In this document: one piece after another, positions 23,453-32,978 of the stretch
Position numbering within the stretch: position 1 is the first letter of the stretch
How the letters are laid out: each line of letters begins with the position of its first letter
Source: Gelidibacter pelagius
GTDB taxonomy: Bacteria > Bacteroidota > Bacteroidia > Flavobacteriales > Flavobacteriaceae
Direction of reading: 5' to 3'
NCBI RefSeq assembly: GCF_017581925.1
Contig: NZ_JAGEVG010000011.1
Span: 1-64,000 of the forward strand
Length of the DNA: 64,000 nucleotides
Made by a program: the position numbers and the translations under genes
Notes under the pieces: model-generated
Seen by the model: the letters and a program-made list of their open reading frames with translations, nothing else
The model's database searches: none
Told to the model about the DNA's origin: nothing

Positions 23453-24135
23453 AACCGATCGGGATAATCTGAAATGATGCCATCTACTCCATATGATTTC
23501 ATCAACGAAATGGCCTCAATGTCATTAACAGTCCAAGTGTTGACCTTATATCCTAAATTTTGAAGTTGTTGTACCTTTTTCTGATCCAACAAAATATAAT
23601 GTGGATGGATGGCTTTAGCCTTAATGGTTTGTGCAAAATCTACAGCAACATCAAGGTCAAAATCGGTCAAAACAGCCAAAGGAACATTCTTGTTGATATT
23701 GTAGACTGTTTTTAATTCGTCATGATCAAAACTTGACACTATAAAATCTTCAAAATCCCAATCTTTTGTTTCCGTATATAATTGCATGCTTTTACAGGTT
23801 TCGAATGCCGTCCCATTGCCTTTAAGCTCAATATTAAGCATACATTTTTTATCTATAAGGTCTAAAACCTCCAATAAGGTCGGGATTTCAAATTGACCAT
23901 TGACTTTTAGCGATTTGAGCTCATCAAGAGATTTCATGGTAATTTCGCCAGTACCATCAGTCAATCGCTCCAATGTAAAATCGTGATAAACGACCAATTC
24001 TCCGGTTTGACATAAATGTACGTCAATTTCGATGCCGTCAACACCCAAATCCAATGCTTTTTGAATGGATTCTAAGGTGTTTTCTGCAACATGTCCTTTG
24101 GCGCCACGATGGCCGATTTTTAAGGGTTGATTCAC
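23449..24135 (-). CDS. glycerophosphodiester phosphodiesterase family protein
   Basis: From the GTG at 24135 the protein is 228 residues and opens NQPLKIGHRGAKG, with the catalytic HRG at the usual distance from the start, then AENTLESIQKALDLGVDGIEIDVHL and VVYHDFTLERLTDG. These carry the catalytic His pair and metal ligands (E, D, E). A longer frame extends to 24384, but that part would overlap the thioesterase gene and translates a Cys/Arg-rich sequence unlike a protein N-terminus, so I reject it. The enzyme hydrolyses glycerophosphodiesters to glycerol-3-phosphate. It has no signal peptide in this form and is coupled to the following flavoprotein gene. Confidence 0.85.
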   Translation of the reverse strand: MNQPLKIGHRGAKGHVAENTLESIQKALDLGVDGIEIDVHLCQTGELVVYHDFTLERLTDGTGEITMKSLDELKSLKVNGQFEIPTLLEVLDLIDKKCMLNIELKGNGTAFETCKSMQLYTETKDWDFEDFIVSSFDHDELKTVYNINKNVPLAVLTDFDLDVAVDFAQTIKAKAIHPHYILLDQKKVQQLQNLGYKVNTWTVNDIEAISLMKSYGVDGIISDYPDRL

Positions 24136-24254
24136 GAATTGTAGATGTTTCTGGTTTCCCGTTTCTTGTTTCTTGTTTTCTGCCCTCACAAAAGCTGCGG
24201 ACGGACAGATTTGTTTCTCGCGATTTCCTTTTTGGAATTTGGAATTTTTTCCGT

Positions 24255-25115
24255 TTATTTTGGTCTCAACAATCCTTCTTGTGCCACTGAAGCAATAAGC
24301 TTCCCTTCTCTGGTAAAAATATTCCCTTGTGCAAATCCTCTGGCACCGGACGCGTTCGGCGACTGAATCGCATACAGCAACCAATCATCAAAATCAAAAT
24401 CTCTGAAATACCACATAGAATGGTCCAGACTGGCCGTTTGCGTATTTCCCCAATGGGCCTTACTGGCATGACGATTCATCACTGCAGCCAAAATATTATA
24501 ATCTGAGGCATAGGTGAGAATTTGCTGTTTAGTGGCCAAATCCAGATTAGAGGTATTTCCTTTAAGTTTAAACCAAACGTTGGTAAATGATGGCAAATCT
24601 TCCTTATTGAACGGGTTGACAAGCTCAACCGGTTTAAACTCTACCGGGCGTTCTGCTTCCAAAAACCCCTTTGTTTTTTTAGGAATAACCTCGCCAAATT
24701 GTTCTAAGATTTCTGTCCAGCTCATCAACTCTTCTGGCTGTTTGATCGACTTATTAATTTCCACTTGATGATTATAACCCTCTTCTATCATTTGAAAAGA
24801 AGCAGAAAGAATAAAAATGGTCAGTCCGTTTTGTTCCGCAGTAACCCGTCTTACTGAAAAACTGCCGCCATCCCGTACAATACTGACGTTATAAACGATG
24901 GGCAACTCCAAATTTCCAGCTTCCAAAAAGTAGGAATGCATGGAGTGAAGCACACGTTTATTGGTAATCGTTCTTGTTGCCGCATTAATGGCCTGAGCCA
25001 AGACTTGGCCACCAAAGACGCTAGGACTTCCCACCGATTTGCTAAAACCTTCAAATTGCGTTGGGTTGATTTCTTTTAAAGCAAGAAGTTCAATTAAATC
25101 TTGAACATTGTTCAT
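24255..25115 (-). CDS. tesB: acyl-CoA thioesterase II (TesB-like)
   Basis: The 286-residue protein is a double hot-dog thioesterase. The N-terminal half has VFGGQVLAQAINAATRT, LHSMHSYFLEAGN and VRDGGSFSVRRVTAEQNG. The C-terminal half has ASLDHSMWYFRDFDFDDWLLY and RGFAQGNIFTREGKLIASVAQEGLLR, which contain the catalytic Asp and Gln blocks of TesB. It hydrolyses acyl-CoA in the cytoplasm. It stands alone between the DUF2254 protein gene and the GDPD gene, with a 119-base repeat-like spacer (phrases of gtttcttgttt) before the latter. Confidence 0.9.
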   Translation of the reverse strand: MNNVQDLIELLALKEINPTQFEGFSKSVGSPSVFGGQVLAQAINAATRTITNKRVLHSMHSYFLEAGNLELPIVYNVSIVRDGGSFSVRRVTAEQNGLTIFILSASFQMIEEGYNHQVEINKSIKQPEELMSWTEILEQFGEVIPKKTKGFLEAERPVEFKPVELVNPFNKEDLPSFTNVWFKLKGNTSNLDLATKQQILTYASDYNILAAVMNRHASKAHWGNTQTASLDHSMWYFRDFDFDDWLLYAIQSPNASGARGFAQGNIFTREGKLIASVAQEGLLRPK

Positions 25116-25179
25116 ATCATGTATTTTTTAAGCTTTTCAAAGGTATCTAAATGAACTTAAATTGAAAACTAAGATGTCA

Positions 25180-26496
25180 TTAAATCTTGAAATCTGATTG
25201 GTTTAAAGATTTCATTTTTGCCATTCTACTTTCTATGATTGATAAGTCCATATCATTTGTTTGATTCTCAACGGCATCTTGGTACAAGTTCTTAATCTCC
25301 TTCATGATGGTCTTCTTATAATGTTGATCGCAAGTATCAGCATGCTGCAACAAAAACTCCAACATCATAAATAGTTTTTGCACCACAATGATATCGTGCT
25401 TACAGTAAGTGCGCAAGGCCGCCATGACACTGTACATCAAGTCTTCAAAACTCACGGTTTTAATACTCAGGTAAGCATTGTCGTCGTCGTCAAATAAAAA
25501 GCTACTATCTCTTTTTTTCATCCGAAGTGCAAATAATTCGGTCATATAATCAATGGCATTAATGGCTGTCCCAGGATCATTGATGCCGGGGGACATCGCT
25601 TTTACGGCTATTTCGGTAATCTGTTTAAATGCCAATACATAATTCTCCTCTATAAGCTCATTTTTTGAAAAGTGAAAACTGTCCAAAACCAAATCCGTAG
25701 CATCTTCATCCAATTCGGCTCCAGAATACTTAAGTAGAGGCAGTTCCTTTAGTATATAAGTACCTTTTATTTGAACAATTTCAACTTTAATCTTCCTTTC
25801 TTTAGCAAATTCCGCCAGAGAATTTAAACTCACATCTTGGAAATAACCAGATTTTTGACAAACAACAGTCTTCCAATTTGACGTGTCCGGAAACTCGATT
25901 TCCGTAGTTTTCTCATTGTCGATCAGTGCACTTAAACGTTCATTAGCTTTATCAAAAATCTTATCCATAATAGTTCCCACCTGTATTTGTTGCGATATGG
26001 AATGGATGAAATATATAAAAGCAGCCAAACAAACGGTCATAAAGATAATAGCCAATAAAACGGAGAATCCAGGAAGTTGATATTTGTCTCCATGCGGCGT
26101 TATGGATACCAAAGTGAAAATACAGTATAATAATGTCGAATTGTAAATCCCTAAAATCACTTGATGTCTTCGGTTAGAAATCAATCCCGGAAGTAATCGA
26201 GGTGAAAAATTACTGGAGGCCTGATTGAGCAAAATCATAACCAAGGAAAAACTAAACACCATTATAGAAATCAAACCGCCGATAAATGTGGTTAAGAGAT
26301 CTCTTGCGGTATCAATATTATTAATCACCAAAATTGGTGCATTTTCGACCAAATATTCAGAAACACCCCAACTTTCAAGATAATACATGAAAAAAGCAAA
26401 TAACAAACCAGCCAAACTGATCAAAGAGGGATAGAAAGCAATATTGCTTTCCAATTTGATAACGTATTCCAGTATATTATAAAAATGCTTTTTCAT
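25180..26496 (-). CDS. DUF2254 family membrane protein
   Basis: The 438-residue protein has four membrane segments in its first 170 residues (around 22-40, 60-90, 110-130 and 135-160), with the DUF2254 signature FSFSLVMILLNQASSNFSPRLLP between the second and third. The cytoplasmic C-terminal half is mixed alpha/beta, with AVKAMSPGINDPGTAINAIDYM as a second conserved block. Function of the family is unknown. Its start is 43 bases from the stop of the large phosphoesterase gene upstream, in the same direction. Confidence 0.85.
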   Translation of the reverse strand: MKKHFYNILEYVIKLESNIAFYPSLISLAGLLFAFFMYYLESWGVSEYLVENAPILVINNIDTARDLLTTFIGGLISIMVFSFSLVMILLNQASSNFSPRLLPGLISNRRHQVILGIYNSTLLYCIFTLVSITPHGDKYQLPGFSVLLAIIFMTVCLAAFIYFIHSISQQIQVGTIMDKIFDKANERLSALIDNEKTTEIEFPDTSNWKTVVCQKSGYFQDVSLNSLAEFAKERKIKVEIVQIKGTYILKELPLLKYSGAELDEDATDLVLDSFHFSKNELIEENYVLAFKQITEIAVKAMSPGINDPGTAINAIDYMTELFALRMKKRDSSFLFDDDDNAYLSIKTVSFEDLMYSVMAALRTYCKHDIIVVQKLFMMLEFLLQHADTCDQHYKKTIMKEIKNLYQDAVENQTNDMDLSIIESRMAKMKSLNQSDFKI

Positions 26497-26538
26497 AGAT
26501 TATGTTCATATTTGCCCATGTCATTATTGGGCTTTTCT

Positions 26539-29500
26539 TTAAAAATTAAAGCCAAGACCAAATGAAAACCGTGATCCGTCCTCTCCTGTAAAGAGATTAA
26601 ATATTCCTGAAAGAGATTGGGCAGCTGTTATTCTCAAGCCTCCACCAAAATCATTATGCCATTTATTGGAATAATCACCTTTCCACCAAACGCGTCCCAC
26701 ATCTCCTCCTCCAAAGACTGTAATCTGCAACGGCAATAGCCGTGTTTTGAAAGAGGGAAAACTGTAGCGCACATCAGCACTTGCCACCATTGAATTTCTT
26801 CCCGTAAAACGTTCGGCTCTATAACCTCTCAAACCGGATTCTCCACCGATATTGGCTGCCTGATAGAACAAGAAATTATTTCCAAAGCGAAACTGGGTGC
26901 GCACATCTGTTTTAAGAACCAAACTATTGTCTTTAGTCAGGGCGTTATAGAAACCAATATTGGAATTGATATAGCCATACACCGCATCGACATCCTGAAG
27001 ATTGGTTTTGGCGCCTATATGTAATTTAAAAATCATGCCCTTGCTTGGATTGACTCTGTTATCGGCCGCGAAGTAGTCGTACTCTGCCTCCAATCCACCA
27101 AAATAATGTCTTTCATAGTATTCCTCATTGATTGCTGGCTGAAAAGTCGTGATCAACCGATCTGGAGAATCTTTCAATTGGATACCTTCAAAGAGGGCTC
27201 TAAACCCATAGTCACTACCAAATGCTGATCGCTTGAGAATACCTATATGGCCACTATAAATAATTTTTTTGACTCGGTTAAAATCATAATCATCGGCATC
27301 ATAAATGGATTCATTTCCGAAGCCAAAGAAGTTAGTGGTATACGAGTTATTTGTGAATGTGCCGCCAACATTTAAGTTCCAATCGTAAAAGAAATTAGCA
27401 AATTCACCTTCATAGTCAAATTTAAAACCACTGGTATCGAAGGCATATTTAGCATTAAAAGCGTGTTGTTGTGAGAATGGATTCCGCTGAAATCCGTTAA
27501 CACTATAAACCACTGAGCCTCCCAATAGAATTCCATCATCTGGATTGTAACTCAGGTTTGGGGTGAGCGCTGTACCAGTAGTCCTATTTTTTTCAAAATT
27601 AAAAAGGTTCAAATTGTAAACATCCGTAAATCTTATGGTTGCTCCATTTTTTGAAAGAACAGTGTTTTCCTTTGATTTATGATCATAAATCTTAATTCGC
27701 CTCCCCTCTTTTATATTATAGATATCATTCCCCTGACCACCAATAATTCGAGTAAAAATTAAATTCTTGCCTTTCCCATTCACTTCAAATTGATCATGAT
27801 CATTCAAACCATAAATCCACAGTTCCTTAGTAATTTTTCTATCAAAAATCTTATCAATAAAAGGCTCACTTCTGCCACCATCTTTAAGTCTTGATATTTT
27901 GACTTGTGTCAAGTCCTTGCCCAAACGGGTAATCTCAAAATAATCGTCTTTATCTGTTCCGGTCAACACGACCAACTCATTCAAATAGTCATAATATCTG
28001 TTAGCGATATCCTGTATATTGCCACGACGTCCTTTCAGCTTCACTTTAATATCTTCGATAATACTGTCCTGAACTTCTACGGGCACCTTGTTGAATGCAT
28101 TTTCTATTACATCGTCAGTCACATGATCCTCTAAGAATTTGGCCTGTTTTATCCATGCTTCTCTATCTGATTGCTGCAGAAGCACCCGATCTAATTTTAC
28201 ACCGGCACTGTTCATCCATTTGATATCTTCCAATTGTTCATCATATACCTGAAGTTGTCTTGAAGATCCAGAGATAACTCTTACAATATCCAACAAGGTT
28301 CCGTCAAAATTTGAAAACACTTGGTCTCTATCTCTCGGAATAGGTTTATATAGTTTATCACCATTTTCTTGATTGAATTGCGCCCAACGCCACTGGTCCT
28401 GATGTCGGTCCCAATCGCCAATCAACATATCAAATAAACGCGCCCTGATATAGGCATTTTCATCAATCTTATACTTTTCGTCCTCTCTCACTTTTTCGAT
28501 AATATCGTAAGTACTTTCAATATCATCGGCGTATCCAAAATTGCGTTCATCGGTATAATTTTCTTCGGGACGCTCTTCAATCATATATAATTGACCTCCA
28601 TATTCGGCGTTGAACTTTCCTAAATGCTTATGTTTCGGGATATAAAAAATGTTTGGATTGGTGTGGTATATTTCTGCGGCATCCGACAAGTCTGGAATGG
28701 CCATGAAAGCATATGGATGCGCCGCTGTATAGAAATCCAAGATAAGACTTTCAATTTCTGTACGTTCGTAATCATCAGCAACATAAGAATTTTTAAAGAG
28801 TACTTTTTCTAAATACTGAGTGGTACTTTTGCGCAATGCCCTCATATTCAACTCTCTTCCATCTTTCGTTTTTAATCGTAAAGATTTGGTTTGGTGTCCA
28901 CCTCCTGCACGTACCACTTCCAAGCCTCCATAAAGCGTGTCCAACGTTGCTACAGGCACTTTAATCGGTTTGCTATAAACACTTCTATACCGATCTCCCA
29001 AAAGCATTTTATAGACGAATGATTTATCTGTTTCTTCATCTGTATAAATAGAAACTTCAACTTCTTTTGGGAACGTATCGGCCAATTTGGAAAGGTCATA
29101 ATGTTCTGTAGGAGGATAGACTTCCTTTTGAAACAACAAATGCGGTTGATTATTTTCCGACCCAAAATATTGCACCCATGAACTCCCATCCTTAAAAACT
29201 GTAAAAACCGCAAACCCTTGAAGTCCATACGCAAAAACACCATGCGCCTTTAAGTTAACTTGTCCTGTTTTTGAGCCAGAACCGGATACAATTTGTTTGA
29301 TATTTCCGTTGTCAATATATTGCAACGTATGTTCATGGCCTGACACAAAAATGATATTGCCGTTTTCAGTCGCCAAATTTTCTAAACGATTCATCAGGTT
29401 ATTATACAACTCATTGTATCTGTCTTGAATGGAAACGCCACCTTGGGATCTAATTTGAGTTACTAAGGACGCCAAACCAGGCATTGGAATTCTGTTCTGC

Positions 29501-30234
29501 ATAGGAAACAAATGCTTTTCCAACGCAAATTGACCGCCATGGGTACTATTGGTGTACATAGGATGATGCATCGCAAAAACGATAGTTTTGCCTTGGGCTT
29601 TCTTGATTTCACCTTCCAACTCTAGCATCAAACGTTCCCGGGTTTTTATAACACAATCTTCATTAATGGTAGGATGTCGGTCCCAATTCACAAGATACCA
29701 CTGTGTGTCGATGATTATCATTTGTATGGTTTCGCTTACATCAATACTTTTGAGAGGGCAACCGTTTTCAGGAAAAAAACTATTTTCATCGAGCGCTTCT
29801 TTGATATATTGCTCTTGTAATCTTACACCAGTCACACCTCCAGAATACCATTCATGGTTGCCGGGAATGAAAATGGTTTGCCCTTCAAAACTTTCAACAG
29901 ATTTAACTTGGGCATCCAACATGTTTTCTGCGGCACCTCTATATTTATGCTCTTTATGAGGAAGACCAGAAGGATAAATATTATCTCCTAAAAACAAAGT
30001 ATAATCGTCCTTAGTGTTTTTATCTGAAATATAGTGGTGAAATGCTGTTAATCCTTGTGACATCCCATTCATTGGGGATAATCCCGCATCACCAACCAAA
30101 TAAAAAACCTTGTCAATTTCCTTTTCAGGAAATATATTTTGTTGGTCGTTGGGGTCTGAATATTGCGGTTTATAGGATGCACATGCATTAATAAATAAAA
30201 CTGTGGTAAGAGTTATTAGAAGTTTTTTAATCAT
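26539..30234 (-). CDS. lipoprotein metallophosphoesterase fused to an outer-membrane beta-barrel
   Basis: From the ATG at 30234 (or 30240) the protein is about 1231 residues and begins with a lipoprotein signal (IKKLLITLTTVLFINACAS). Residues about 45-350 are a calcineurin-type phosphoesterase with LVGDAGLSP, FLGDNIYPSG, IPGNHEWYSGG, MHHPMYTNS and SGHEHT. Residues about 400-900 are a mixed domain with an RDRDQVFSNFDG block. The last 300 residues are a BamA/TamA-type barrel: repeated aromatic strands, GGESGLRGYRAERF and a terminal FGLGFNF ending in Phe. It therefore combines a hydrolase with an outer-membrane anchor, and the enzyme could face either side. The upstream TTG-started extension to 30288 is rejected. 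Confidence 0.85.
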   Translation of the reverse strand: MIKKLLITLTTVLFINACASYKPQYSDPNDQQNIFPEKEIDKVFYLVGDAGLSPMNGMSQGLTAFHHYISDKNTKDDYTLFLGDNIYPSGLPHKEHKYRGAAENMLDAQVKSVESFEGQTIFIPGNHEWYSGGVTGVRLQEQYIKEALDENSFFPENGCPLKSIDVSETIQMIIIDTQWYLVNWDRHPTINEDCVIKTRERLMLELEGEIKKAQGKTIVFAMHHPMYTNSTHGGQFALEKHLFPMQNRIPMPGLASLVTQIRSQGGVSIQDRYNELYNNLMNRLENLATENGNIIFVSGHEHTLQYIDNGNIKQIVSGSGSKTGQVNLKAHGVFAYGLQGFAVFTVFKDGSSWVQYFGSENNQPHLLFQKEVYPPTEHYDLSKLADTFPKEVEVSIYTDEETDKSFVYKMLLGDRYRSVYSKPIKVPVATLDTLYGGLEVVRAGGGHQTKSLRLKTKDGRELNMRALRKSTTQYLEKVLFKNSYVADDYERTEIESLILDFYTAAHPYAFMAIPDLSDAAEIYHTNPNIFYIPKHKHLGKFNAEYGGQLYMIEERPEENYTDERNFGYADDIESTYDIIEKVREDEKYKIDENAYIRARLFDMLIGDWDRHQDQWRWAQFNQENGDKLYKPIPRDRDQVFSNFDGTLLDIVRVISGSSRQLQVYDEQLEDIKWMNSAGVKLDRVLLQQSDREAWIKQAKFLEDHVTDDVIENAFNKVPVEVQDSIIEDIKVKLKGRRGNIQDIANRYYDYLNELVVLTGTDKDDYFEITRLGKDLTQVKISRLKDGGRSEPFIDKIFDRKITKELWIYGLNDHDQFEVNGKGKNLIFTRIIGGQGNDIYNIKEGRRIKIYDHKSKENTVLSKNGATIRFTDVYNLNLFNFEKNRTTGTALTPNLSYNPDDGILLGGSVVYSVNGFQRNPFSQQHAFNAKYAFDTSGFKFDYEGEFANFFYDWNLNVGGTFTNNSYTTNFFGFGNESIYDADDYDFNRVKKIIYSGHIGILKRSAFGSDYGFRALFEGIQLKDSPDRLITTFQPAINEEYYERHYFGGLEAEYDYFAADNRVNPSKGMIFKLHIGAKTNLQDVDAVYGYINSNIGFYNALTKDNSLVLKTDVRTQFRFGNNFLFYQAANIGGESGLRGYRAERFTGRNSMVASADVRYSFPSFKTRLLPLQITVFGGGDVGRVWWKGDYSNKWHNDFGGGLRITAAQSLSGIFNLFTGEDGSRFSFGLGFNF

Positions 30235-30335
30235 ATTCATTAATAGTCGACTTATTTTAAAAGTGTCTTTTAATCCTAAAAGATTCAAATTAATTTATTT
30301 AATTTACATATTGCTCGCATTAGGAGTATTTATCA

Positions 30336-31553
30336 TTAAATAATTTCGGTATCTATAACAATCTCACTCAACAGAGTTCTGTGGACTGGACATCTTGAGG
30401 CGATTTCTTTTAATCGTTTCTGTTGCGAATCGTCCAAGTTTCCAACGAATTTCAATTTTTTCAAAAGATGGTCAAATCGCGTTGGTTTATCCGCATCTAG
30501 CATCAAATCTTCACTGTGCTTTTTGGAATAGGTGATGTAGACGAAGACCTCTTGAAGATCCCATTTCTTCCGTTCAGCATAAAGTTTTACGGTCATTGCG
30601 GTACATGAGGCTAATGCCGCACTTAAAAAATCATAAGGTGAAGGCCCAAAATCATCGCCTCCAAAAGATTTTGGTTCATCTGCTATAAAGCTGTGCTTTT
30701 CCGTTTGCATGTAGGTGGTGAACTTGTCTTCCAAAAGATTCAAATGTCCCACCAACTGCTCGCCTTCTGTATCTAAAATAGTATGGTTACTGGTATCAAA
30801 ATAGCCTTGAACCCATGCGCCTATCAAATTACCTACATAATTACTGTCCTTTTCCTTCAGTAATAAATGATCGGCATCATCAAGACTGACAAAACTTTTA
30901 GGATGGAATGCATTTATAAAAAGCTCTTGTGCATTGTCAATCCCTACAACCTTGTCAAACGGCGCGTGCATAATCAGGAGGGGTCTACGAAGTTGTTTTG
31001 TTATTGCTGGCAAGTCCGTTTTATCAAAATCATCCACAAATTCTTGGTTAATCTTAAAAGGTCGTCCTCCAATATTAACCTTTACATCACCTTTTTCTGC
31101 TATCTCATCAAACTGATGTGAAAAGTGTCGTTTTACGTGCTCTGTAGTTGACGGCGCACCAATAGTGGCCACAGCTTTTACGTTATCAAGTTGTGACGCT
31201 GCTACAATTACAGCCGCACCACCAAGAGAGTGCCCAACAAGTAATGATGGTGCTTCATAATGCGCTTTCATATAGTCATTAACTGCCAAAAGGTCTTCCA
31301 CGTTGGCCGAAAAATGACTGTCTGCAAACTCGCCTTCACTTTGACCCAAGCCCGTGAAATCAAAACGAACGACACCAAAACCATGGGCGGTCAAAGCCCT
31401 ACTAATATTTATTACTGGTTTTAAACTACTGCTACAGGTAAAGCAATGGGCAAAAATAGCATAGTTATTAGGTTTTTGATTTGGGGGAAGTTCCAAATAA
31501 GCTTGCAGCTGAAGACCTTTGGAGTTCTGGATATTGAGTTTTGTGCTTTTCAT
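30336..31553 (-). CDS. bifunctional alpha/beta-hydrolase and OsmC-family protein
   Basis: The 405-residue protein fuses two domains. Residues 1-250 are an alpha/beta-hydrolase with [24 protein letters not shown] and the nucleophile elbow [10 protein letters not shown], plus [10 protein letters not shown] for the catalytic His. Residues 275-405 are OsmC-like: [26 protein letters not shown] holds the first peroxidatic Cys, and [11 protein letters not shown] holds the second. OsmC proteins reduce organic hydroperoxides. This fusion is known in bacteria; the hydrolase substrate is not. It fits the redox-repair genes immediately downstream (MsrA paralogues, MsrB, SelO). Confidence 0.9.
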   Translation of the reverse strand: MKSTKLNIQNSKGLQLQAYLELPPNQKPNNYAIFAHCFTCSSSLKPVINISRALTAHGFGVVRFDFTGLGQSEGEFADSHFSANVEDLLAVNDYMKAHYEAPSLLVGHSLGGAAVIVAASQLDNVKAVATIGAPSTTEHVKRHFSHQFDEIAEKGDVKVNIGGRPFKINQEFVDDFDKTDLPAITKQLRRPLLIMHAPFDKVVGIDNAQELFINAFHPKSFVSLDDADHLLLKEKDSNYVGNLIGAWVQGYFDTSNHTILDTEGEQLVGHLNLLEDKFTTYMQTEKHSFIADEPKSFGGDDFGPSPYDFLSAALASCTAMTVKLYAERKKWDLQEVFVYITYSKKHSEDLMLDADKPTRFDHLLKKLKFVGNLDDSQQKRLKEIASRCPVHRTLLSEIVIDTEII

Positions 31554-31568
31554 AATAAGTTGATTTAG

Positions 31569-32081
31569 TTATATGTGAATCATTTTGTTGTGATCCACAA
31601 ATCCTGAGAATTGTTGTAATAGCAATTTCAATTTTGGATCAATAAAAGTCTTACAAAATGGTTTTTCAGGATTATTAAAATAGTAATTTTTAAAGTTTTC
31701 TTCTGAGGATTCAAAATATTTAAATGGCAATACCTCTGTGATCAATTCATCATTAAAATATCTTTGAAACCCCATCATTATAGATGTCACTTCCGCTTGT
31801 TGAACATCATCAAACGTATATATAGCCGATCTATATTTTTCTCGCATAGAATGGTTGGACCTACTGCTGTGTGTTAACAAATGTATTTCAATTAATGTTG
31901 GGAGCGTGATGCATCTAATATTAAAATGAACGATAACGGCTTCTGAAAAACCATTATTTGGTTTTGTAGAAGCCACAAATCCTTGTTCTACCTTCTCAAC
32001 ACCCTCAAGCGACTGAAAAACTGCTTCAGTGCACCAATGACATCCACCACCAAAACCAATCTTCGAAATATTTAAGATCAT
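31569..32081 (-). CDS. divergent MsrA-family protein with GCHWC active site
   Basis: The 170-residue protein keeps the catalytic Cys in GFGGGCHWCTEA (C14), with His replacing the usual Phe of GCFW. It keeps FSEAVIVHF in place of the canonical GHAEVVQV block and ends the core with EKYRSAIY, where canonical enzymes have QYRSAIY. The stretch between these, which in normal MsrA contains the GYxGG and YxxVCxGxTGH segment, is shortened and altered. I recall similar divergent members in other Bacteroidota, so it is probably a distinct subfamily rather than a pseudogene. It is one of three MsrA-type genes here and lies 6 bases after a DUF427 gene. Confidence 0.75.
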   Translation of the reverse strand: MILNISKIGFGGGCHWCTEAVFQSLEGVEKVEQGFVASTKPNNGFSEAVIVHFNIRCITLPTLIEIHLLTHSSRSNHSMREKYRSAIYTFDDVQQAEVTSIMMGFQRYFNDELITEVLPFKYFESSEENFKNYYFNNPEKPFCKTFIDPKLKLLLQQFSGFVDHNKMIHI

Positions 32082-32087
32082 TAAGTT

Positions 32088-32375
32088 CTATGATTTGACT
32101 TCAACACCTTTCCAAAAAGCGACGTAGTTTTTGATGGCTTTAGCTTTGTCAGAAACTTCAGGATAAAACCAAGCGGCATCTTTATTCTGTTTGCCATCAA
32201 CATCGATCGTATAATAGGAAGCTTCGCCCTTCCACGGACAAGTGCTATGGGTTTCGCTCGTCTTAAAAAATTCTTTTTTGATACTGTCATGCGGAAAATA
32301 ATGATTGTTTTCTATGACTACCGTAGCGTCACTTTCTGCAATAATCTCATTGTTCCATATAGCTTTCATATTCAC
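32088..32375 (-). CDS. DUF427 family protein
   Basis: The 95-residue protein is a compact beta-rich DUF427 domain: MKAIWNNEIIAESDATVVIENNHYFP, then CPWKGEASYYTIDVDGKQ, AAWFYPEVSDKAKAIKNYVAFWKGVEV. The TCPWKG and AWFYPxP-like blocks are diagnostic. Function is not established. It lies between two MsrA-type genes with a 6-base gap on one side, so it is probably part of the oxidative-repair operon. Confidence 0.9.
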   Translation of the reverse strand: MNMKAIWNNEIIAESDATVVIENNHYFPHDSIKKEFFKTSETHSTCPWKGEASYYTIDVDGKQNKDAAWFYPEVSDKAKAIKNYVAFWKGVEVKS

Positions 32376-32431
32376 TTTTTTTCTATTTTAATTTTCAAGA
32401 ACCGCAATGGGCGCAAAGAATAACATTAAAA

Positions 32432-32926
32432 TTAAACAAATGGTTGATCAAATCTTTCGTAATGACAGGTATAACCGTTTGGTTTTCTTACAAGATAATC
32501 TTGATGTTCTGGTTCTGCCGGCCAAAATTTAGAATAAGGCTCTAAGGTAGTTACGACATCACCATCCCACCTATTAGAATTGTTCACAATGCTGATAATT
32601 TCTTCTGCCTCAGCTTTTTCTTCGTCGTTTTGAAAAAATATGGCCGAACGGTAGCTCGAACCCATATCATTTCCTTGTTGATCAACGGTTGTAGGATTAT
32701 GGATTCTAAAAAAGTAGTCCAGAATATGTTTGAATGAAGTAACATTTGGATCGTATGTTATTTCGATACCTTCTGCGTGACCTGGATGGTTTCTGTAAGT
32801 TGGATGATCGTTGTCGCCGCCAATATATCCAACTTCGGTGTCGATGATACCTGGACGGACTCTAAACAAGTCTTCCATTCCCCAGAAACAGCCGCCGGCT
32901 ATATATGCTTTTTGATTTGTACTCAT
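32432..32926 (-). CDS. msrA: peptide-methionine (S)-S-oxide reductase, GCFWG type
   Basis: The 164-residue protein has the catalytic [11 protein letters not shown] (C13), [24 protein letters not shown] and [10 protein letters not shown] in the canonical order. It ends [25 protein letters not shown] with a Cys that may act as resolving cysteine. It reduces methionine-S-sulfoxide in proteins. It is the shorter Met-type enzyme (Gly rather than Cys after the Trp), distinct from the GCFWC-type gene at 34927. No signal peptide, so it is cytoplasmic. Confidence 0.9.
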   Translation of the reverse strand: MSTNQKAYIAGGCFWGMEDLFRVRPGIIDTEVGYIGGDNDHPTYRNHPGHAEGIEITYDPNVTSFKHILDYFFRIHNPTTVDQQGNDMGSSYRSAIFFQNDEEKAEAEEIISIVNNSNRWDGDVVTTLEPYSKFWPAEPEHQDYLVRKPNGYTCHYERFDQPFV

Positions 32927-32978
32927 TGTTTATATGTTAAATTGCTAATTAATTTTTATTATTACTCTCGTTTTGCTG

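Noticed and set aside
24136-24384. N-terminal extension of the glycerophosphodiesterase
   Set aside because: It would overlap the thioesterase gene and translates to unlikely Cys/Arg-rich sequence; the GTG at 24135 gives a normal start just before the HRG motif.
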